DNA of 43,431 bases, from positions 1 to 43,431 of the IMG/VR virus record IMGVR_UViG_3300009080_000020; one strand, written 5' to 3'. Made by a program: the position numbers and the translations under genes. This DNA comes from a virus. Within the stretch, counting starts at the first letter, position 1, and every line of letters begins with the position of its first letter. Positions 7,668 to 15,600 of this stretch are shown here, in pieces. The notes below the pieces were generated by a model that saw only the letters and a list, made by a program, of their open reading frames with translations, ran no database searches and was not told the origin of the DNA.

Positions 7668-8120
7668 ATGTTCGGCGAACTGCGACACCTGTTTCTGCAA
7701 TCACCCCCACGCCCTCGGGTCGCGGGGCAGCCAACCCAAGACGATCCCCGGCTGGCGCGGGTGCGGCGCATGGGCCAGACCGAAGGTCGCAAAGACGACC
7801 AAGACAAGCCTCGCCTCGAACTTGTGCCGCCGGAGCTGGTATTCGGCGTCGGCCAGGTGCTGACGTTCGGGGCCAAGAAATACTCGGATCGGAACTGGGA
7901 AAAAGGCATGAGCTGGGGCCGCGTCTTCGGCGCACTTATGAGGCACATGTGGGCTTGGTGGGGCGGCGCAGGCCCGACGACCAAGAGTTTTCTCTTTGGG
8001 GACCTCGACGACGAGACAGGTTTCTCGCACCTATGGCACGCCGGGTGCTGTCTATCGTTTCTGATCGCCTACGAGGAGCGATCGGTGGGCGCTGACGACC
8101 GGTTCCGGGATCCGGCCTAA
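7668..8120 (+). CDS. dATP/dGTP pyrophosphohydrolase-like protein (DUF5664, MazZ-like)
   Basis: A 150-residue protein. From about residue 43 it matches the DUF5664 family, whose MazZ members remove pyrophosphate from dGTP or dATP in phages that use 2-aminoadenine. Recognisable blocks are KPRLELVPPELVFGVGQVL, FGAKKYSDRNWEKGM, and near the end DDETGFSHLWHAGCCLSFL. The conserved acidic and His residues of the all-alpha NTP pyrophosphohydrolase fold fall in these blocks. The first 42 residues are an unrelated basic extension. The ATG at 7668 has GGAGGAA upstream. No PurZ gene is seen in the window, so 2-aminoadenine synthesis is not established; control of the dNTP pool is the safer reading. Confidence 0.8.
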   Translation: MFGELRHLFLQSPPRPRVAGQPTQDDPRLARVRRMGQTEGRKDDQDKPRLELVPPELVFGVGQVLTFGAKKYSDRNWEKGMSWGRVFGALMRHMWAWWGGAGPTTKSFLFGDLDDETGFSHLWHAGCCLSFLIAYEERSVGADDRFRDPA

Positions 8121-8500
8121 TGGGGCGGGCCCGGGAGCACTGGGGCGCCACCAAGCACGGGAAGAAGCGGTTCAAGCAACGGCTGAAACTTCCGCTGCGC
8201 GCACTGCGGCGGATGACTGCTAAGGCGCTGGCCGAGGGGCTTGCCCCGGAGGATCTGCCGTCGCCGCAGAGGGAAGTGGTTCTGAGCGCCCGTCGCCGCC
8301 ACGACGTATCGGAGAAAGCCAAGGTCCGCGTTCTCGGAAAGCACCTGTTCGTCTTCACGGAGACAGACAGCCTGGTCACCGTGTTCGACTGTCAGGACCT
8401 GATGGCGGGCAAGCACCCGACCCCCGTCCGCAGAAAAGTTGTCTACCCCCGCCCGGGGGGAAGGGTCGCCACGTACTCGGAGCGGGATCCGGACGCGTGA
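8120..8500 (+). CDS. Small basic unknown protein, 126 residues
   Basis: The N-terminus (KHGKKRFKQRLKLPLRALRR) and the later pattern 'V.VLGKHLFVFTE.DSLVTVF' resemble small phage proteins of the DUF4258 / RelE-like toxin-related type. The resemblance is weak and rests on overall pattern only. It overlaps the preceding stop by one base (TAATG) and the polymerase start by four bases, so it is clearly part of the early operon. It has no transmembrane segment and no Cys motif. Function unknown. Confidence 0.65.
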   Translation: MGRAREHWGATKHGKKRFKQRLKLPLRALRRMTAKALAEGLAPEDLPSPQREVVLSARRRHDVSEKAKVRVLGKHLFVFTETDSLVTVFDCQDLMAGKHPTPVRRKVVYPRPGGRVATYSERDPDA

Positions 8501-10515
8501 CCACCCCAATCCTCTCGATTGATTTTGAGACAGCATCGCAGGTCGATCTGCGGCAGACGGGCGCCTACGCCTACGCCCAGAGCGAAACAACCCGCGTGCT
8601 GTGCATGGCCTTCGCCTTCGACGACGGCCCGGTGTCGGTCTGGCGCGAGGGGCAGAATTTCCCCGCGACGGTGTCTGAACACGTCCGCCACCTCCGGCCT
8701 GTGCGCGCGTGGAACGCAGCGTTCGAGTACGCTGTCTGGAACCACACTCTGTCCCGCCAACTGGCGAACTGCCCGCTTCACCAGATGGCCCCCGCTGACC
8801 TCGATCTGGACCAACTCCACGACACGATGGCCGCCGCCGCGTACTGGGGCCTGCCGATGAAGCTGGACGACGCGGCGCCCGCAGCGGGGCTCAACGTCCA
8901 GAAAGACAAAGCCGGACACGCGCTTATGATGCGCATGAACAAGCCCCGGCACGTGAACAAGCGCACCGGTGAGGTACGCTGGTGGCACGAGGAAGACCCG
9001 GCGAAGTTCGACCAACTCGCAGACTACTGCGCGCAGGACGTCGTGGTCGAGCGCGCGATCGCCAACACAATCCCCGAGTTACCGGAGCAGGAGCGCCGGA
9101 TCTGGCTCATGGACGCCCGGATCAACGAGCGTGGCGTCGGCATAGACAAGCCGTTGGTGTCATCGCTGACCGGCCTCGCCCGGCAGGCGCAAGACGCGAC
9201 AAACGCGCAGGTTTTGCGGATCACCGGGGGCGACGTCCGGACCGCGACGTCCACGGCGGCGATGCTCGGCTACCTGACAGCCAACGGATACCCCGAAGAT
9301 AATCTCCGCAAGGCCACCGTCGAGGCTCGGATGCCTCAGCCAGATTGTCTGGGCGTCGAGCGGGAGCTGCTGGAGCTCAGACAGTCCGGGGCCAAAACCT
9401 CCACGGCAAAGCTGGCCCGGATGCTGACGGCTGCCGACCCCCAAGACCCGGCAGACTTCGGCACGGTCCGGGGCATGTTGCAGTATTATGGCGCAAGCCG
9501 CACGGGCCGGTGGGCCGGGAGGTTGATCCAGCCACAGAACATGCCGCGCGGCTCTCTCGGCAGCGCCATAGATGATGCGATCGCCGCTGTCCTGTCGAAC
9601 ACGCCGCTGGACATAGTCGAGCTGCTCTACGGCGCGGGGCTCGAAGTCGTCAGCTCCTGCCTGCGGGGCTGTCTGAGAGCGAGACGCGGCAAAGAGCTCG
9701 TGGTTCTGGACTTCTCGCAGATCGAGGCGCGCGTGGTTGCCTGGCTGGCCGGGCAAACCGACATTCTCGACGTCTTCAAAAGCGGTCGTGACGTTTACAT
9801 CTACACCGCAGCACGTGTCACCGGCACGCCAGAAGACCAGATCACCAAGAACAGCCCGCTCAGACAGTTGGGCAAGGTCCTCGTGCTGGCCTGCGGTTTT
9901 GGCATGGCCGCGCTCAAGTTCCGCGAGACCGCCGAAGGCTACGGCATCGACCTGTCGGAGGCAGAGGCGGCAACCGCCGTGACCGGCTGGCGGGACGCGA
10001 ACAACAAGATCGTAAATTTCTGGTGGGACTTGGACCGCGCGGCACGGCACGCGATCGAGAACCCGCGCGAGACATTCGCGGTTCGGCACATCACGTTTGG
10101 CATGTGGCGCGGGCATCTTCTGATGCGGCTGCCGTCTGGGCGGACCTTGTGTTACCGCGACGCCGAACTGCGCCCACAGGAAGATCGCCCGGGCGATGAA
10201 ATCACATACATGGGCATCAACCAGTACACCCGGAACTGGGAGCGGCTGCGGACCTACGGCGGGAAATTGGCGGAGAATGCGACACAGGCTGTCGCCCGCG
10301 ATGCGATGGCGGACGCGATGCTGGCTGCGGACGAGCGCCCCGAACTGGATTTAGTTTTGACCGTCCACGACGAACTGGTCGCCGAGGCCCCCGAGGGGCG
10401 CCCCGCCGTCGAAGCCCGTGAAATCATGGAACAAATTATGCTGACGCCGCCCGTGTGGGCCCCGGATCTGCCGGTCGATTGCGACGGCTGGGTCGGTTCG
10501 CGGTACAGAAAATAG
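8497..10515 (+). CDS. Family A DNA polymerase with 3'-5' exonuclease domain
   Basis: The replicative polymerase of the phage, 672 residues. The N-terminal domain has the proofreading exonuclease signature SIDFETAS (D9, E11), with later exonuclease motifs around residues 65-75 and CAQDVVVE. The polymerase domain has motif A LDFSQIEARVVAWLAG with catalytic D405, motif B as RQLGKVLVLACGFGMA (K and the FG pair in place), and motif C TVHDELV with catalytic D625. There is no 5'-3' exonuclease domain. Such DxE-exo/PolA proteins include the DpoZ type found in phages with 2-aminoadenine DNA, but I cannot tell DpoZ from ordinary phage PolA by eye. The GTG start at 8497 overlaps the previous gene. Confidence 0.93.
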   Translation: MTTPILSIDFETASQVDLRQTGAYAYAQSETTRVLCMAFAFDDGPVSVWREGQNFPATVSEHVRHLRPVRAWNAAFEYAVWNHTLSRQLANCPLHQMAPADLDLDQLHDTMAAAAYWGLPMKLDDAAPAAGLNVQKDKAGHALMMRMNKPRHVNKRTGEVRWWHEEDPAKFDQLADYCAQDVVVERAIANTIPELPEQERRIWLMDARINERGVGIDKPLVSSLTGLARQAQDATNAQVLRITGGDVRTATSTAAMLGYLTANGYPEDNLRKATVEARMPQPDCLGVERELLELRQSGAKTSTAKLARMLTAADPQDPADFGTVRGMLQYYGASRTGRWAGRLIQPQNMPRGSLGSAIDDAIAAVLSNTPLDIVELLYGAGLEVVSSCLRGCLRARRGKELVVLDFSQIEARVVAWLAGQTDILDVFKSGRDVYIYTAARVTGTPEDQITKNSPLRQLGKVLVLACGFGMAALKFRETAEGYGIDLSEAEAATAVTGWRDANNKIVNFWWDLDRAARHAIENPRETFAVRHITFGMWRGHLLMRLPSGRTLCYRDAELRPQEDRPGDEITYMGINQYTRNWERLRTYGGKLAENATQAVARDAMADAMLAADERPELDLVLTVHDELVAEAPEGRPAVEAREIMEQIMLTPPVWAPDLPVDCDGWVGSRYRK

Positions 10516-10536
10516 CGGCAGGGCTGGATTTTCCAC

Positions 10537-10572
10537 TTGACGGTTTGTCTGTTTCTTGTCAGTTTTGTCAAA
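10537..10572. promoter_or_regulatory. Cluster of TTTGTC elements before the 10605 gene
   Basis: The 89-bp gap after the polymerase gene holds TTGACG (10537-10542), TTTGTCTG (10544-10551) and TGTCAGTTTTGTCAA (10557-10571). The last is identical to 15 bp at 42831-42845 in the divergent region before the AAA+ gene. Such identity in two noncoding places suggests a shared binding site. Confidence 0.5.
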
Positions 10573-10604
10573 CTACCGACTACAACACCGGATGGAGACT
10601 AAGC

Positions 10605-10967
10605 ATGGTCCGAACCACAACATCAACTCGGTTGGAGCACATGGAGCGTATGGCGAACGTCGGCAGAAAAGAGGCGCAAGCGTTCAGTGACGAGCTGCAC
10701 ACGGCGTTCCGCAACCGCGAGCTTATTCACATCGACGACATTGTCGGGCCGACACACGAGGCCGCGACGCAGGGCTACCAAAAGGGCGTCGAGCAATCGA
10801 TCTGGCGCCTGCGGAATATGGAGCGCAACGTCAAAATCGTGTTCCGCTCGGGCGTGAAGCTGGCTCGGGAAGAACTGGAAAAGCTGCACGCCCCGCCTGT
10901 TGGATCCGACGAAGCCACCCCGCCACCCGAAGACGAACCAAATCAGGAGAATACAGATGGGCAGTAA
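10605..10967 (+). CDS. Unknown early protein, 120 residues
   Basis: The start is ATG 10605 with GGAGA upstream; an earlier in-frame ATG lies inside the polymerase gene and is unlikely. The protein is helical and charged to about residue 95 and then ends in a Pro/Glu-rich disordered tail. No motif is recognised. The next gene starts inside its last codons. Confidence 0.7.
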   Translation: MVRTTTSTRLEHMERMANVGRKEAQAFSDELHTAFRNRELIHIDDIVGPTHEAATQGYQKGVEQSIWRLRNMERNVKIVFRSGVKLAREELEKLHAPPVGSDEATPPPEDEPNQENTDGQ

Positions 10968-11268
10968 ATATAATTACAAACGGATCCCTTGTCCCCACCT
11001 CCAAGGTCTGTCCGAGACCACGAGTAATACCGAACTCGGCGGCCTGCTGGGTTGCAGCTCCTCCGCCATCGCCCGGTATGTGAACGAAAATTCAGCCCCG
11101 GTCGCTATCGAACTGGCCGCAGAGTATCTGTCTTGGCAGCGGTCCGGCGCGGCACCGGAGGATGCCCCCCGGAAAGCGTACTTTGTCAACCCGACGGCTG
11201 AGCAGGAGAAAGTTGTGCTGCCCTTTTTCGCGGCGCTCTCGGTGCAAGTCGTAGAGGTGAACCTCTGA
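10957..11268 (+). CDS. Small unknown protein with HTH-like segment
   Basis: A 103-residue protein starting at ATG 10957, with CAGGAGA upstream. The segment NTELGGLLGCSSSAIARYVN (about 24-43) has the spacing of a helix-turn-helix, with a Gly at the turn, so it may bind DNA; this is judged by eye. Its stop overlaps the next start by one base (TGATG), coupling it to the alpha-CTD-like gene. The pair could form a transcription-control unit. Confidence 0.6.
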   Translation: MGSKYNYKRIPCPHLQGLSETTSNTELGGLLGCSSSAIARYVNENSAPVAIELAAEYLSWQRSGAAPEDAPRKAYFVNPTAEQEKVVLPFFAALSVQVVEVNL

Positions 11269-11639
11269 TGGGCCTGCGAGACCTGCCGTTTAACTCGCTG
11301 GAGTTGTCAGTCGTGACCCACAACCTGCTCAAGGCCCACGGGGTTGAGACCGTGGGGGCCCTCATCGACCTCAACCACGGCGAGTTGGCCCGGGTCAAGC
11401 ACCTGACCGCCCGAGGGCGAAAAGAGGTTCGGGCGCTGCAACAGGAGCTCGAAAACCTCGCCGACGTCGCGGAAGCCGAGGTCGCCTTGGCAGAGTTCAA
11501 GTTGTTCGAGCACGTAGCCGCGATCAACAAGCTGATGAAAGACCTGCCGGGGGACTTCGCTGTCTGGTTCGCCGAGGCAGACAGCGAGCTGGTCGCGGCG
11601 CGGTTGCTGTGCGACCCGAAACCCTTGAGTGGGCAGTGA
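11268..11639 (+). CDS. RNA polymerase alpha C-terminal-domain-like protein
   Basis: A 123-residue protein whose first 60 residues strongly resemble the alpha-CTD of bacterial RNA polymerase, a helix-hairpin-helix fold that contacts UP elements and activators. Compare 'LSVVTHNLLKAHGVETVGAL' and 'LARVKHLTARGRKEVRALQQ' with the alpha-CTD pattern 'LSVRS.N.L...I.TVGDL ... L..I.NLG.KS..EI...L'. The alpha N-terminal dimerisation domain is absent; instead a helical, acidic C-terminal part follows (about 62-110). It may bind phage promoters or compete with host alpha-CTD. A structural use of the same fold in plain DNA binding is the alternative. It sits near the end of the early block, where a late-gene activator might be encoded. 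Confidence 0.7.
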   Translation: MGLRDLPFNSLELSVVTHNLLKAHGVETVGALIDLNHGELARVKHLTARGRKEVRALQQELENLADVAEAEVALAEFKLFEHVAAINKLMKDLPGDFAVWFAEADSELVAARLLCDPKPLSGQ

Positions 11640-11687
11640 TCCGCTTGATGGACAACTATTTCCCACCGGACAACGAGGAAGAAACTG

Positions 11688-12320
11688 ATGGACAGACCGA
11701 ACGAGACAGCCGTGCGCCCGGGGGTCGAACTGACTAATCGCGGGCCTTACGTTTCGACTTGGACCGGGACGAAATTCCACATCGCAGATCCCCGGCCCGA
11801 CGAGATTTTCCTCCAGGATATCGCCCATGCGCTCGGCAACACTTGCCGTTTCGGAGGGCACACCGTCCGGTTCTATTCGGTGGCGGAACACTGTATCCGC
11901 ATGTCCTGGGCGATGGACTGGAACCACGAGTGGGCTGTCTGGGCGCTGATGCACGACGCGGCAGAGGCTTACATCGGAGACCTGCCGTCGCCGGTGAAGC
12001 AACTCCTGCCGGAGTTTTCCCAGATCGAAGACAAGATTATGGACGCGGTCGTGGAGCGGTTCGACCTGCCCGGGGCGCAGATCCCGGCAGAAGTCAAACG
12101 CCTCGACCTCGCCATGTGCGTCGCGGAGTATGACGCGCTCATGGGCAACAGCACCGACGTCTGGCCGAATATGCCCCAGGGCGCACGTGGTCAGGAATTC
12201 CACAACCGCTGGGGGTCCGAGACTTACGGGACCGGCGCCGCGTTCCTGGCGAGAGCGGCAGAACTCGGGATCGCCGACCCGGTGCAGGCGACGGACACCG
12301 ACCGCATGAACCCGGCGTGA
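11688..12320 (+). CDS. HD-domain nucleotide phosphohydrolase (YfbR/DatZ-like)
   Basis: A 210-residue metal-dependent phosphohydrolase. The HD signature is complete: SVAEHCIRMS with H68, LMHDAAEAYIGDLPSPVK with H89-D90, and a distal Asp in LDLAMCVAEYDALM. Length and motifs match the small HD enzymes that act on deoxynucleotides, such as YfbR (dNMP 5'-nucleotidase), and phage DatZ, a dATP triphosphohydrolase that clears dATP in 2-aminoadenine phages. With the MazZ-like gene and family A polymerase upstream this is two of the three marker enzymes of that pathway, but PurZ is not seen. ATG 11688 is preceded by GAGGAAGAAA. It is the last early gene, followed by a strong hairpin. Confidence 0.8.
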   Translation: MDRPNETAVRPGVELTNRGPYVSTWTGTKFHIADPRPDEIFLQDIAHALGNTCRFGGHTVRFYSVAEHCIRMSWAMDWNHEWAVWALMHDAAEAYIGDLPSPVKQLLPEFSQIEDKIMDAVVERFDLPGAQIPAEVKRLDLAMCVAEYDALMGNSTDVWPNMPQGARGQEFHNRWGSETYGTGAAFLARAAELGIADPVQATDTDRMNPA

Positions 12321-12330
12321 TGCGCGGCGC

Positions 12331-12361
12331 TTGTGCTGCACTGTGCCGAAGTGCAGCACAA
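12331..12361 (+). terminator. 12-bp perfect stem-loop after the early operon
   Basis: TTGTGCTGCACT (12331-12342) pairs perfectly with AGTGCAGCACAA (12350-12361) around a 7-base loop, 10 bp after the HD gene stop. There is no T-run after it, so it may need a factor for termination or may protect the mRNA 3' end. Confidence 0.55.
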
Positions 12362-12442
12362 CTCGGGCTTGCCGTTTGTCGGTGGACAGCAAAACAGACT
12401 TCTTTTTCTGCCCGCATAACAAGGCGTTACGAGGTTTTTGGG

Positions 12443-12470
12443 TGGTGCTGTGAGGGAGGATTGAACTCCC
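12443..12470 (-). other. tRNA 3'-half-like sequence (possible attachment site or tRNA remnant)
   Basis: Read on the minus strand, 12470-12443 gives GGGAG-TTCAATC-CTCCC, a perfect 5-bp T-stem with a canonical 7-base T-loop. TCACAGC (acceptor 3' strand), A (discriminator) and CCA follow. No matching 5' acceptor strand, D-arm or good anticodon arm is found within about 120 bases upstream, so this is not a complete tRNA gene. Phage attP sites often carry just the 3' part of a host tRNA gene, and a decayed phage tRNA is the other possibility. Distance from the integrase (11 kb) argues against attP in this map. Confidence 0.35.
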
Positions 12471-12590
12471 GCACACACCCCTCCCCAGGGTTTTTGTATG
12501 CCGCTTAGACAGACAGTCAGACAGTTTTTTAATTGATCTTAAACAGGAAGCCACTCCCCATAAACCGACAGAACCATACAAACTCGCGCC

Positions 12591-12621
12591 GTGATGCGGC
12601 ACTTGTGCCGCGCCATATCAC
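12591..12621 (-). terminator. Stem-loop after the late operon
   Basis: GCGGCAC (12596-12602) pairs with GTGCCGC (12605-12611), and the outer arms GTGAT (12591-12595) and ATCAC (12617-12621) extend the stem past a 5-base bulge. It lies just beyond the stop of the last late gene on the minus strand. It lacks a T-run, so its role as a terminator is tentative. Confidence 0.45.
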
Positions 12622-12635
12622 TGTAGGTGGGCTTA

Positions 12636-15600
12636 CTAGTCCCCATAAACGCTCGTGCCGCTGGAGCCCCGGCGCGGGGGCTTGGGGCCCGCGACAGTGT
12701 CTGCGAACGCTTCGGCGGCGGAGTTGGACGTGCCGCCGAGCAACGCCGCGTAGCGGGCCGCTGCCGTGACAGGCCCGCCCACCGGTAGCGCCGACAAGAA
12801 CAGTGACATCGCGGGCACCACGGCGAACTGATATCCAGCCTTGGCCCCACCCCACTCAGCGGTATTCGTGTTCGGGCTGTTCCTGCCGCCTACACCTCCG
12901 GCGGCCATCATGCGCTGGATCTGAGACAGCCGGGATGAAATCCCTGGGCCGACGAGAAGGTTCGCCAAGTCCCGCTCGTACCGCAGGCCGAACACGGCGT
13001 TGATCAGCACGTCCATCGGCCCACCGACGCCTGTCCGGGACGCGGCACGTGTGCCCAGCCAAGCGAACAGCTCGTCCGCCTCCTCGCGCTCCTCCCACTG
13101 ATCCTGGTTGAAGATCGCTTCGCGCGCAGCCGAGACAGCCATCTGTCCGGCCCACATCATGCCAAAACCAATTCCCAGCGACTGGAGGGCTGGCAGCCCA
13201 GCGGCGACGGCAGCCTCGGCTTTCCCGGCGCCTGCTTCGCGCGTGATGTTGTAGTCTCGTTTAGTCCGGTTGACCGTGGCCAGATGGACGTTCCGGTAGA
13301 ACGTGTAAAGGAAACTCGTCAGCGCGAAGATGACCCGCCCGGCGGGGGTCGCCGCCAGCAGAGGCTTGTCTGCGCGCCGGGGGTTCTGGATTGTTTGGTC
13401 CACGAACCGAGAGACCGCCCTCGCTGTCTGGTCCCCTGCGAATGTGTCTAGATCGTCGAGAGCCCAGAGCTCCGTCCGATCCTTCATGTACTTCACGACG
13501 TCGTCGATCGCGTCAGGTCCGATGCCCAGCTCGGAAAATTCAGCCTTGATGATGTTCTTACGCGCCGTGTCTGTCCTGGGGTTCGCGTATTGCTTGGCCA
13601 GGTCGCGCATCCAGAAGAAACCGCCGTCCATCATCGCGCGCCTTTGCGCGTTCGTGACCTGCGCCAGCATGTTCGCCCGGAAGAAGTTCGCCATGATCAC
13701 GTTGCTGCCGACAGCATTTCCGAAGTCTCCAGACAGTCGGTTGAGCATGACCACATCGTGGAGTTTGGTGGACACGATGCCGATCTGCCGGGCCAGCTCG
13801 GCGCGCTCCTGCACGCTCGGCATGGCCCGGACCGCCTCAGACAGGTATTTGCCCATCACGCGGAACGTCCCAGGCACGTCACCGGTGCGCAGTGCGTAGG
13901 TGATCGGTTCGGTGATCGCCGTGAGGGTCGCTCGCGGCAGCAGTGCGATATATGTCAGAACATACATCGAGGTGGAAACGGCGTTCGCTGCGGCCATCGT
14001 GGGGTTGTCCCGCTGGGACCGACCGGTGATCTGCTCGACGATGCCTTTTATCGCGACGATATCTTCGCCGATGCCGCCCTGCTCCTGCGCCTCCCAGATC
14101 GCCATCGCCATCCGGTTGTCTTTGCGGGTGTCCGTCAGGTCCTGGATAATGTTGGTTCGGCCTTCGGGCGTGTTCACGTCGTACTTTGCCGGGTCGGATC
14201 GGATGCCCGCCGCGACGTCGGCGCGTTTCAGCACTTGGTTCAGCTTTTTGTTGCCCGAGGTCTGCCCGTAGTGGCGCACATGCGCCGCCCGGGACGTCAC
14301 GCTCCCGGCGTAGGACAGGGCCGACGTCAGCACGTCTGTCTCGTACCAATCGGCCAGCAAATCGTCGGCCTCCGGGGGCAGCGTCCGGTGTTTCAGAAAG
14401 TCTGCCGACGGTCCCAGGCTGTCGAAGCTCATGCTGTCTCCGACAAGCACGCGACCCTTCCAGTCCTCGGCAGCCGTCGCCGAATAGGGCTCCCGCAAAA
14501 GGGGCTTCAAGTCGTCGATCTGGCGCTGTTGCCCGAGCAAGTCGTTGTCCTTGATTGCCTTCCGCAGGGCCTTGATCTCGGACGCGAAGGGCCCGTTGGT
14601 GCCCGCGCTTGTCTGCGGCGCCGCCCGATTAGACACGCTCGTCGCAAGCCGGACCATGTCCTCGGCAGAAATATCCGCCACCAGGGCGTCGTAGACAATC
14701 TCATAGACCTTGGTCGCATCGGCGACGAATTGCTCCGCAGCCTGATGGACCTTGGAGTTCTGCAAAACCCGTTGGAAATACCCGGTGTTTTCAATGTAGC
14801 CAATATCCAGCCCTGCCGCGTTGCCCTCCCGGCGGGTATCGTTTTGCATCCGGCGGATGCCCGCCGCCACCCGGACGTGCCGCTCGGTCGCGCCTTTTAC
14901 TGTGCTCTTGGGCTTACCCAGCAGCAGGTCCCGGACGATATCGTTGTCCTTGGTGGAAAGTTTCGACCCGAATTTTTCCACTTTCAAAAGGTTCATAATT
15001 CGCGCAGCGACTTTGTTCGTCTCGGTGTCGCGTTGCTCCTCGAACGTGGCGGCCACGTTCTTGCCGGTGCCGGGGTCCGTCATCACGCCAGACAGCAAAA
15101 ACTCCAGCGCGTGCTGGGCGTTCGCAGGCTGCGCTTTGACGAGGGCTTTCGCTACGCCACGCGTTGACCCCACAAGGTGGTGCAGCGTCCGCGCAGTGCG
15201 CTGACCCAACAGCTTGAAGTTCGCGCCGACGCTTCGGTTTGGGTTCAGACCAGCGTTCACCGCGATCTCAGACACGCTGTCCCGGATCCGCTGTTTGCGG
15301 CTGCGGGAGTGGTCTGTCTTGAGGATATTCAGGAGCTTACGGCCTTCCTCCCGGACGGCACGGGCGACGGAGGGGTCCCTGATCTCGGCAGCCGCCAGGT
15401 CCACCGCGCGGGCGTTGTAGACGACACCGTCGGCAGGGACACTCGCCGCAGGTCCCGTGCCCAGGAGCTGGTCCCGCACGATCTGCGTGAACAGGTCGTC
15501 GAACGCGGCGAAAATCGCCATACGCTCGGACGCCTTCGGGTACGCCAGGTTCATGTAGTCGTTGGCCTCGTTCAGATAAGCCCGGTCGCCCTTGGTGATG

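Larger units (their letters stand above)
12321..12635. other. Convergent intergenic region
   Basis: This 315-bp stretch separates the converging early and late operons. I see no gene in it. It contains a perfect 12-bp hairpin (12331-12361), a tRNA 3'-half-like segment on the minus strand (12443-12470), a run of AGACAGACAGTCAGACAG at about 12507 and a second hairpin (12591-12621). Confidence 0.6.

Noticed and set aside
11648-11737. 29-codon frame before the HD gene
   Set aside because: Overlaps the well-supported HD start, has no own ribosome binding site and no recognisable content.
7668-12320. Complete 2-aminoadenine (Z) DNA pathway
   Set aside because: No PurZ-like gene in the window; kept only as a partial likeness.
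12443-12545. Complete tRNA gene
   Set aside because: The T-arm and 3' acceptor strand are perfect, but no 5' acceptor strand, D-arm or anticodon loop with T33 fits upstream.
13590-15167. Long plus-strand frame of 525 codons
   Set aside because: Antisense to the giant virion gene, with no domain pattern and Arg/His-rich composition typical of a GC-rich shadow frame.
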